Assembly (NCBI GenBank): GCA_910584205.1
Contig: CAJUAA010000025.1
Location: 1 to 60,770, forward strand
Source of the DNA: an uncultured Lachnospiraceae bacterium
Lineage (GTDB): Bacteria > Bacillota > Clostridia > Lachnospirales > Lachnospiraceae
Length of the DNA: 60,770 bases
Direction of reading: 5' to 3'
Position numbers and translations under genes: made by a program. The notes below the pieces were generated by a model that searched no databases, was not told the DNA's origin, and was given only the letters and a program-made list of their open reading frames with translations. The stretch's first letter is position 1. Each line of letters starts with the position of its first letter. Of this stretch, positions 42,822-49,990 are shown piece after piece.

Positions 42822-43903
42822 GACGCAGGTTTCGGTGGCCCGGCCTGTTTTTAACGGCGCTTACGCTGCAGCTTCTGGCAAGGTATGTGCCGGGGTTTGC
42901 GGAAGGATACGCGGTGTTCCTGTATCCGGCGGTCATGCGGACGCTTGGCACGGTCAGCGGATGGTTTCCCTTTGCCCTGGATGAGATTCTGATCTATCTG
43001 ATGGTATTCGGCGCCCTGGGTTATGCGGGATGGGGAATCCGCTGCATCCGGAGGCAGAAAGAGGCTGCCGGGCAGTGGGGCAGGAGGACCGTGGCGGGAA
43101 TCCTGAAGGTGTGCGTCTTCTGGTTCTTCGCCTTTACCATTACCTGCGGAATCAATTATCACAGGACGGCGTTTTCCAGGCTGGCGGGACTGCCTGCCGG
43201 AGAAGCGACGGCGGAAGAACTGGAGGAGCTTTGCTGGTGGCTGACCGGGAGGATCGAAGAGGTATGCGGGGAGATCCGGGTAGGCGATGACGGCCTGGCA
43301 GCGCTGCCGGAGGATATGCGGGAGAAGACGAGAACGGCGATGACGGATCTGGGAGACCGCTGGCCGCAGCTGGCCGGATGGTATCCGAAGGCCAAGCCGG
43401 TGCTCACCTGGAAGCTGCTTTCCATGGAATTTCTGGAGGGAATCTTCGGACCCTATACGATGGAAGCCCACTACAATCCGGATATTCCGGCATATAATCA
43501 GCCGGCGGTGCTCTGCCACGAACTTTCTCATCTGAAGGGCTTCATGCGTGAGGACGAGGCTAATTATATCGCCTACCTGGCATGTACCGGTTCCGAAGAC
43601 GCCAATCTCCGATACAGTGGGCTTTTACTGGCTTATACGCACAGTATCAATGCCCTGTACCGTGCGGATCAGGAACGGTTTCAGGAGGTCAGGAGCCGCC
43701 TGTGTGAACAGGCGGAACGGGATTACGCCTGGCACAGAAGCTACTGGGCACAGTACAGAGGGCCGGTGTCGGAGATTTCCGACAAGGTGAACGATACCTA
43801 TCTGAGGATCAATTCCCAGCAGGAGGGAAGCAGAAGCTACGGTCGGATGGTGGACCTGCTGGTGGGAGAGTACCGACAGACGAAAGAGGAGACGGACGGG
43901 TGA
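42788..43903 (+). CDS. DUF3810 family membrane protein with metallopeptidase-like motif
   Basis: The product is 371 aa. Three hydrophobic segments in the first 130 residues precede a large domain with CHELSHLKGFMREDEANYIAYLAC. The HELSH...E pattern is the HExxH zinc signature with a distal Glu, and the later regions fit DUF3810. It is probably a membrane-bound zinc protease of unknown substrate. It starts inside the LspA-like gene, so translation is coupled. The frame is also open upstream, but ATG 42788 is the first Met of a plausible membrane N-terminus. Confidence 0.8.
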   Translation: MFRTDRKYGRIGRRFRWPGLFLTALTLQLLARYVPGFAEGYAVFLYPAVMRTLGTVSGWFPFALDEILIYLMVFGALGYAGWGIRCIRRQKEAAGQWGRRTVAGILKVCVFWFFAFTITCGINYHRTAFSRLAGLPAGEATAEELEELCWWLTGRIEEVCGEIRVGDDGLAALPEDMREKTRTAMTDLGDRWPQLAGWYPKAKPVLTWKLLSMEFLEGIFGPYTMEAHYNPDIPAYNQPAVLCHELSHLKGFMREDEANYIAYLACTGSEDANLRYSGLLLAYTHSINALYRADQERFQEVRSRLCEQAERDYAWHRSYWAQYRGPVSEISDKVNDTYLRINSQQEGSRSYGRMVDLLVGEYRQTKEETDG

Positions 43904-43918
43904 ACAGCCGTCCGGCGG

Positions 43919-43940
43919 CCGGCAGGGGAGACCCTGCCGG
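43919..43940. terminator. Bidirectional hairpin between convergent genes
   Basis: CCGGCAGGG, a GAGA loop and CCCTGCCGG form a perfect 9-bp stem between the DUF3810 gene and the small minus-strand gene. Confidence 0.65.
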
Positions 43941-43944
43941 ATGT

Positions 43945-44379
43945 TCAGTTTTCTGCTTTGTCAAGGGCAGTGCGGATCGCGTTCACGAGCATCAGAGAGG
44001 TGTACTGGCTTTCTTCCGAGTAAGAAAGATTCTCCAGAGACTGGGATTCGCAGATCTGCGCAGAAAGTGCTTCCAGGGCGGGCTCCATGAGTGGATACAT
44101 GGCGGATACCGTTTCATCAAGCTGGCGGAAATGGATGGAGGAAATATAATCCTCATCTACCGTGACGGCGATCTCCACCGGATTGCCGCCAAGCGTCATG
44201 GAGGCAGTGTAGATGCCTGCGGTATATTTTGAGGGCAGTTCGGCGGCGGTGTCCTGTTCCCGGCTGGCAGCGAACATGAAAATCATAAGCAGAAGGAAGA
44301 CGATACCAAGGACGATGAAAACTGCGGTATAGATCAGTTCTTTCATATGAAAGACCCATATTTTTGTTTTGGCGCTCAT
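43945..44379 (-). CDS. Small single-pass membrane protein with FMN_bind-like domain
   Basis: The product is 144 aa. One transmembrane helix (LIYTAVFIVLGIVFLLLMIFMF) precedes an extracytoplasmic domain patterned like FMN_bind: YTAGIYTASMTLGGNPVEIAVTVDEDYISSIHF...ETVSAMYPLMEPALEAL. The usual SGAT(Y/F)TS flavin-transfer motif is replaced by YSEESQYTS, so covalent FMN attachment is unlikely. The start is the ATG of MSAKTK, preceded by CAGGAG. Confidence 0.6.
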   Translation of the reverse strand: MSAKTKIWVFHMKELIYTAVFIVLGIVFLLLMIFMFAASREQDTAAELPSKYTAGIYTASMTLGGNPVEIAVTVDEDYISSIHFRQLDETVSAMYPLMEPALEALSAQICESQSLENLSYSEESQYTSLMLVNAIRTALDKAEN

Positions 44380-44625
44380 GGTGAAAGCTCCTGTCATAGA
44401 AGGTTCTTGCTTATAACTTATGAGGCCGATATCAGATTTATGTGCATGCTTCACGGATTTTTTGTGAGCGTCATGCATAAAAAAATGAAAAAACTCTTTC
44501 CTTTTTTGGTGTTTTGCATTAGTATATAGAATAGGAGGATAAGATCCGCATAGACTTTGGGTGTTTTTTGGTGAAGTTTATCAGGGGGAATTTTCGCGGA
44601 TGCGATAAAGTAAAGGAGAGGGCTT

Positions 44626-45711
44626 ATGATTTCAAACCAGATACTTCAAAATACGATCGACGGACTGAAGGAAATAACCAGAGTGGATCTCTGTGTCCTG
44701 GATATGGAGGGACAGGTGCTCGCCTCTACAGAGAAGCAGCAGGAAAGCTATGGAAGCGAAGTGGCTTCGTTTATTGTGTCGCCTGCTGACAGCCAGGTGG
44801 TGCATGGCTATCAGTTTTTCAAAGTTTTTGATGAGAATCAGCTGGAGTACGTCCTGTTGGCAAAAGGCGCCAGCGATGACGTATATATGGTGGGGAAGCT
44901 GGCGGCCTTTCAGCTTTCCAGCCTTTTGACCGCGTATAAGGAGCGGTTTGACAAGGACAATTTTATCAAGAACCTGCTGCTGGACAACCTGCTTCTGGTT
45001 GACATCTACAACCGTGCCAAGAAACTGCATATTCCTACCGAGGTCCGCCGGGTGGTCTTTATCATCGAGAGCAGCCGGGATCGGGTAAATGTGGCGCTGG
45101 ACAACGTCCGCAGCCACTGCGGCTCCAAGTCAAAGGATTTTATTACCGCGGTGGATGAGAAGAACGTGATCGTCGTCAAGGAGCTTGCGCCCAATGAGAG
45201 TTATGAAGAGATGATCCGGGAAGCCCGGGGCATGAAGGAGGCGGCTGCGCTGGATGATGAGGATATCCATGTGGCGCTGGGAACGATTGTGGGAGAGATC
45301 AAGGAAGTGTCCCGTTCCTATAAGGAAGCGCGGATGGCGCTGGATGTGGGGCGGATCTTTTTCGGCGACCGGGATATCATTGCCTACAGCTCCCTGGGAA
45401 TCGGGCGTCTGATCTATCAGCTTCCAATCCCGCTGTGCAAGATGTTCATCCGAGAGATCTTTGACGGAAGATCGCCGGACGATTTTGACGAAGAGACGCT
45501 GGTGACCATCAACAAGTTTTTTGAGAACAGCCTGAATGTATCAGAAACGTCCAGACAGCTGTATATCCACAGGAATACGCTGGTCTATCGTCTGGATAAG
45601 CTTCAGAAATCCACCGGACTGGACCTTCGGGTGTTCGAGGACGCGATCACGTTCAAGATTGCCCTGATGGTGGTAAAATACATGAAATATATGGAGACTC
45701 TGGATTATTAG
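44626..45711 (+). CDS. PucR/CdaR-type helix-turn-helix regulator
   Basis: This 361-aa cytoplasmic protein has an N-terminal sensory region like a diacid or PAS-type domain (residues 1-110) and a GGDEF-like middle part (VRRVVFIIESSRDRV...). The C-terminal HTH_30 domain is INKFFENSLNVSETSRQLYIHRNTLVYRLDKLQKSTGLDLR, the PucR/CdaR signature. It may sense an acid or sugar-acid metabolite. The next genes are ftsEX, but a gap of 38 nt and the different function leave the target open. An AAAGGAGAGG site precedes the ATG. Confidence 0.85.
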   Translation: MISNQILQNTIDGLKEITRVDLCVLDMEGQVLASTEKQQESYGSEVASFIVSPADSQVVHGYQFFKVFDENQLEYVLLAKGASDDVYMVGKLAAFQLSSLLTAYKERFDKDNFIKNLLLDNLLLVDIYNRAKKLHIPTEVRRVVFIIESSRDRVNVALDNVRSHCGSKSKDFITAVDEKNVIVVKELAPNESYEEMIREARGMKEAAALDDEDIHVALGTIVGEIKEVSRSYKEARMALDVGRIFFGDRDIIAYSSLGIGRLIYQLPIPLCKMFIREIFDGRSPDDFDEETLVTINKFFENSLNVSETSRQLYIHRNTLVYRLDKLQKSTGLDLRVFEDAITFKIALMVVKYMKYMETLDY

Positions 45712-45749
45712 GCCGGATTTATGAAATACGAAAATACGGGAGGATTTCC

Positions 45750-46430
45750 ATGATAGTACTGGAAAATGTCGTGAAGTCTTATCCCAATGGCGTCGGCGCC
45801 ATCAATGGGATAAGCCTTCACATCAAAAGAGGAGAATTTGTATTTATTGTAGGAGCCAGCGGCTCGGGCAAATCCACGCTGATCAAGCTTCTTCTGAAGG
45901 AGCTGGAACCTACAGAGGGAAGGATCCGTGTAAACGGGATGAATCTTTCCCGAATGAAAAAGCGCGCCATCCCTCAGTATCGGAGGAAGATCGGCTGTGT
46001 ATTCCAGGACTTCCGCCTGCTGAAGGACCGGAATGTATATGAGAATGTTGCGTTTGCCCAGAGGGTCATCGTTACACCCACAAGGGAGATCAAAAAAAAT
46101 GTACCGGCCATGCTGTCGCTGGTGGGGCTTGCGGAAAAGTACAAGTCGTATCCGAGGCAGCTTTCCGGAGGGGAACAGCAGCGTGTGGCGCTGGCCAGGG
46201 CGCTGGTGAACAGCCCGGATATCCTGCTGGCGGACGAGCCTACAGGAAACCTGGACCCGAAGATTTCCAGGGAGATCATGAAGCTTCTGGAGGAGATCAA
46301 CGCCAGAGGGACGACGGTGGTGGTGGTCACCCATGACGAGAATATCGTGAATACAATGAAAAAGAGGGTGATCCGTATGCAGAAGGGAATCATCGTCGGA
46401 GACGAAAGAGAAAGCGGGTATATTGGATGA
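45750..46430 (+). CDS. ftsE: Cell division ATPase FtsE
   Basis: This 226-aa ABC ATPase has Walker A GASGSGKST, the Q loop CVFQDFRLLKDRNVYENV typical of FtsE, the signature LSGGEQQRV and Walker B ILLADEPTGNLDP. It works with FtsX to switch an extracellular peptidoglycan hydrolase. It overlaps ftsX by 4 nt (ATGA). Confidence 0.95.
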   Translation: MIVLENVVKSYPNGVGAINGISLHIKRGEFVFIVGASGSGKSTLIKLLLKELEPTEGRIRVNGMNLSRMKKRAIPQYRRKIGCVFQDFRLLKDRNVYENVAFAQRVIVTPTREIKKNVPAMLSLVGLAEKYKSYPRQLSGGEQQRVALARALVNSPDILLADEPTGNLDPKISREIMKLLEEINARGTTVVVVTHDENIVNTMKKRVIRMQKGIIVGDERESGYIG

Positions 46431-47335
46431 GACTTGGTACGATAGCATACTGCCTTCAGCAGGGCTTTAAAAATATATGGCGGAATAAACTGTTTTCCCT
46501 TGCATCCATGGCCACCATGGCTGCATGTATTTTTATGTTTGGCGTCTTTTTCTGTCTGGTTGAAAATTTCCAGCATGTGGTGAAGGAAGTGGAAGAAGGC
46601 GTCGCGGTTACGGTGTTTTTCGAGAAGGAGACTTCGGAGGCGGAGATCCGTGAAGTGGCGGAGGAGATCGGAAGGAGAGACGAGGTCCGGCAGGTGGTGA
46701 TCGTGCCGGCGGAAGAGGCGTGGGAATATTATAAGACGATTTATTTCAAAGACGCGCCGGAACTGGCGGAGGGCTTCGAGGAGGACAATCCTCTGGCCAA
46801 CAGTACCAACCTGGAGATCTATATGAAGGATATCGCCACGCAGCAGGATCTGGTGGACTATATCCTTTCCATGGATCACGTGAGAAAGATCAACCGTTCG
46901 GATGTGGTGGCGGATATGCTGACCGGATTCAACCGGCTGGTGAGTTATGTGTCCGTAACGATCATCGGGCTTCTTCTGGCGGTGTCCATCTTCCTGATCA
47001 GCAATACCATTGCCATCGGCATTTCAGTCCGCAAGGAAGAGATCGCCATCATGCGCCTGATCGGAGCCAAGAATTCGTTTATCAAGGCGCCGTTTCTGAT
47101 CGAGGGTATTGCGATCGGTATCGTGGGAGCGGTGATCCCGCTGGCGATTCTGTATTATCTGTATAATCGGATCGTATTATATATCGCGGTGAAATTCGGT
47201 ATTCTGACCAACGTACTGAACTTTATAGAGGTAAATGAGCTGTTTCGCACCCTTCTGCCGGTGGCGGTGATCCTGAGTATCGGGATCGGCTTTTTCGGAA
47301 GCGCGTTTACGGCACAGAGACATTTGAAAGTATAA
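46427..47335 (+). CDS. ftsX: Cell division membrane protein FtsX
   Basis: This 302-aa protein has four transmembrane helices. TM1 (LASMATMAACIFMFGVFFCL) is followed by an extracellular domain (residues 50-165) that contacts hydrolase coiled coils. TM2-TM4 (VTIIGLLLAVSIFLIS, FLIEGIAIGIVGAVIPLAIL, LLPVAVILSIGIGFFGSAF) belong to the FtsX permease domain. It is translationally coupled with ftsE and followed 25 nt later by the M23 hydrolase gene. Confidence 0.95.
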   Translation: MRLGTIAYCLQQGFKNIWRNKLFSLASMATMAACIFMFGVFFCLVENFQHVVKEVEEGVAVTVFFEKETSEAEIREVAEEIGRRDEVRQVVIVPAEEAWEYYKTIYFKDAPELAEGFEEDNPLANSTNLEIYMKDIATQQDLVDYILSMDHVRKINRSDVVADMLTGFNRLVSYVSVTIIGLLLAVSIFLISNTIAIGISVRKEEIAIMRLIGAKNSFIKAPFLIEGIAIGIVGAVIPLAILYYLYNRIVLYIAVKFGILTNVLNFIEVNELFRTLLPVAVILSIGIGFFGSAFTAQRHLKV

Positions 47336-47360
47336 ACAGGTAAAGAGGATCGTAAGAGTT

Positions 47361-48650
47361 ATGAAGGAACGCATGTTTCGGGTCTTTGTCGTATTCGTGC
47401 TTTTCTGCTGTATGGCGCCTGCCGGTTTTGGCAGGGGGATTCATGCCCTGGCGAAGCCGGAGGAAACACAGTCGGAGGATGAGGACGGCGGGGAGGAAGA
47501 GGAAAAAGACGATAAAGACGAGGAAGACGAAGACGATGAACTGATGGATGAGCTGGAAGAGAGACGGCAGAACACGCTGGGGGAGATCGACTCATTGAAA
47601 TCAGACATCCGTTCGGTGGAACAGAAGATTCAGGAACTGAAGAATGCCAAAAGCGATCTTCAGACCTATATCAGCCAGCTGGACCGTCAGGTAAACTCAC
47701 TGGAGTCCCAGATCAAGGATCTGGAGACGGAGATTGAGAAAAAAAAGGAAGAGATCGCTCAGAAGGAAGAGGAACTGGAACAGGCGCAGGCAGAGGCGGA
47801 CGCGCAGTATGAGCTGATGAAAAAGAGGATCTGCTACATGTATGAAAAGGGGCAGGGCTCTTTTCTTGTGCTGCTGCTGGAATCCGAAAGCCTGTCAGAT
47901 CTGCTGAACCGTGCGGACTACGCCATGCAGATGTCCGATTATGACCGGAAGATGCTGGATCAATTAAGAGAGATCCGGGAAGCCATCGCGGAGCATAAAC
48001 GGCTCCTGGAGGAGGAGGAAGCGGAGCAGGAATCGCTTCTTGAAGAACTGGAGTCCCAGAAGGCGGCGGTGGACCGGGCCATCAGCGTGAAAGCGCAGGA
48101 AATCGCTTCCTACCAGTCCCAGATCAACAATGCTTCCGGGGAACAGGGAGAGTATGAAAAACAGCTTCAGGAGCAGGAAAAACTTCTGGAGCAGGTGGAA
48201 TACCAGATCGCGGCGGCGGCGGCCGCGAAAGCGGCAAGGGAGGACGGAGACGGCGGAGCGTCCGGTTTTCTCTGGCCATGTCCGGCCAGCCATCGGATTA
48301 CCAGCAGTTTTGGCCCCAGGCAGGCGCCTGTGGCGGGCGCGTCCACCTATCACAAGGGCATCGATGTGGGAGCGGCTTCCGGCTCTGCGATCCTGGCGGC
48401 GGCTTCCGGCAGAGTGACTACGTCCGCCTACAGCGGTTCCGCCGGCAATTATGTGGTCATTTCCCATGGAAACGGAGTATCCACTGTATATATGCACGCA
48501 TCCGCCCTGTATGTGTCGGAAGGACAGATGGTCTCTCAGGGCCAGAAGATCGCGGCAGTGGGTTCTACAGGCTTTTCCACGGGCCCGCATCTGCATTTTG
48601 GAGTGATCGTGGATGGAAGTTATGTGAATCCTTTGAATTATGTGCACTGA
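47361..48650 (+). CDS. Coiled-coil M23 peptidoglycan endopeptidase (EnvC/PcsB-like FtsEX partner)
   Basis: The product is 429 aa. A signal peptide (ending about residue 27) precedes an acidic patch (EDEDGGEEEEKDDKDEEDED) and a long coiled coil (about 55-300). The M23 LytM domain has HKGID (H331, D335) and HLHFG (H410, H412), so the zinc site is complete. This differs from E. coli EnvC, whose LytM is inactive. It directly follows ftsX, which supports control of its activity by FtsEX at division or elongation. The coiled coil resembles that of the NlpC/P60 protein at 28.8 kb. Confidence 0.92.
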   Translation: MKERMFRVFVVFVLFCCMAPAGFGRGIHALAKPEETQSEDEDGGEEEEKDDKDEEDEDDELMDELEERRQNTLGEIDSLKSDIRSVEQKIQELKNAKSDLQTYISQLDRQVNSLESQIKDLETEIEKKKEEIAQKEEELEQAQAEADAQYELMKKRICYMYEKGQGSFLVLLLESESLSDLLNRADYAMQMSDYDRKMLDQLREIREAIAEHKRLLEEEEAEQESLLEELESQKAAVDRAISVKAQEIASYQSQINNASGEQGEYEKQLQEQEKLLEQVEYQIAAAAAAKAAREDGDGGASGFLWPCPASHRITSSFGPRQAPVAGASTYHKGIDVGAASGSAILAAASGRVTTSAYSGSAGNYVVISHGNGVSTVYMHASALYVSEGQMVSQGQKIAAVGSTGFSTGPHLHFGVIVDGSYVNPLNYVH

Positions 48651-48692
48651 ATGCTACATAGAATAAAGGGAAGAAAGAAGGAGTGACGATCA

Positions 48693-49871
48693 ATGAAGGA
48701 CAACAGGAAAGGACATTCATTTGGCAAAGGGCTTGTGGCCGGGATCCTGTTTTCCGGTCTTGTACTGGCTGTGACCGGCTGTGCCGGAGGCTTTCCGCCG
48801 GTGATTTTTTTTGGAGGACACAGTGCGAAGACGAACGCCCAGATGGAGTCCAAGATCCAGGAGCTGAGTCAGTATATTGACCAGTATTATCTGTTCGACT
48901 ATGAAGAGGAGGACGTGGAAAACGGGATATACAAGGGTCTGATGGCCGGACTGGGGGATGTCTACACCGGATATTATACACCCGAGGAATACGAAGATTT
49001 TATGGAGACGTCCAACGGAAGCTACAGCGGCATCGGCGCCATGTTAAGCCAGGATTATACGACAGGCATCATCACCGTCGTGCGTGCGTTCAGCGGCTCG
49101 CCGGCGGCAGAGGCGGGGATGCAGACGGGAGATATCCTCTACATGGTGGAGGGCGAAGAGGTGACCGGAAAGGATCTGAGCCTGGTGGTAACGGATCTGA
49201 AGGGCGTGGAAGGAACGCAGGTACAGGTCAGCATGCTCCGTGGAAGAGATATCCTGGAGATGACGCTGACAAGAAAAAATATAGAGGTTCCTACGGTGGA
49301 AAGCCGGATGATCGACGCCCAGATTGGGTATATTGCTATTACAGAGTTTGATGACGTAACCGATGAACAGTTCATGGAGGCGCTGGATGCGCTGGAAGCC
49401 CAGGGAATGAAAAAGCTGATCGTCGACCTTCGGGACAACGGCGGCGGACTGGTGGATGTGACGTGCGCGATTCTGGACCGCCTGCTTCCGGAAGGGCTGA
49501 TCGTCTATACAGAGGATAAATACGGAAACCGCAGGGAAGAGCGCTCGGATGCGGAAAATTATTATTCCGGAGACATGGCGGTGCTTGTGAACGGCAACAG
49601 CGCCAGCGCGTCGGAGATTTTCGCGGGAGCCATCAAGGACTACGGCGTGGGAACGCTGATCGGGACCCAGACCTTTGGAAAAGGGATCGTACAGAGCCTG
49701 TTCCCCTTAAGCGACGGGTCTGCGGTGAAAATTACGGTATCCCGCTATTATACACCGGAAGGGAACAATATTCATGAGGTGGGAATCACGCCGGACCTTG
49801 TGATAGAGCAGGGAGAAAATCCGGAAGTGGACAATCAGCTTCAGAAAGCCATCGAGGTATTGAGCAGGTAG
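48693..49871 (+). CDS. C-terminal processing protease (S41, CtpA/CtpB type)
   Basis: This 392-aa secreted protease has an N-terminal hydrophobic segment (VAGILFSGLVLAVTGCAGG, possibly a lipobox). The N-terminal helical region is followed by a PDZ domain (about 110-195, YSGIGAMLSQDYTTGIITVVRAFSGSPAAEAGMQ) and an S41 domain with catalytic S305 (NSASASE) and K330 (TFGKG), plus D316. It may process or control the cell-wall hydrolases next to it, as is common with ftsEX-envC-ctp arrangements. Confidence 0.9.
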   Translation: MKDNRKGHSFGKGLVAGILFSGLVLAVTGCAGGFPPVIFFGGHSAKTNAQMESKIQELSQYIDQYYLFDYEEEDVENGIYKGLMAGLGDVYTGYYTPEEYEDFMETSNGSYSGIGAMLSQDYTTGIITVVRAFSGSPAAEAGMQTGDILYMVEGEEVTGKDLSLVVTDLKGVEGTQVQVSMLRGRDILEMTLTRKNIEVPTVESRMIDAQIGYIAITEFDDVTDEQFMEALDALEAQGMKKLIVDLRDNGGGLVDVTCAILDRLLPEGLIVYTEDKYGNRREERSDAENYYSGDMAVLVNGNSASASEIFAGAIKDYGVGTLIGTQTFGKGIVQSLFPLSDGSAVKITVSRYYTPEGNNIHEVGITPDLVIEQGENPEVDNQLQKAIEVLSR

Positions 49872-49891
49872 ATACAAAAGAGCATTGGAAC

Positions 49892-49917
49892 GGAGCCGGC
49901 GCTTTGCGGCTCCTTTT
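49892..49917 (+). terminator. Hairpin after the Ctp gene
   Basis: GGAGCCG and CGGCTCC form a 7-bp stem around an 8-nt loop, followed by TTTTC. Confidence 0.6.
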
Positions 49918-49937
49918 CAAATTTTATGAGTTTTTTA

Positions 49938-49966
49938 TTTATTTACCATGGCAAGTTTGCTATAAT
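49938..49966 (+). promoter_or_regulatory. Predicted promoter of the PBP gene
   Basis: A weak TTTATT, a 17-nt spacer and a perfect TATAAT at 49961-49966, 24 nt upstream of the ATG. Confidence 0.5.
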
Positions 49967-49990
49967 AGACTGGACAAAGGAGGCAGACAC

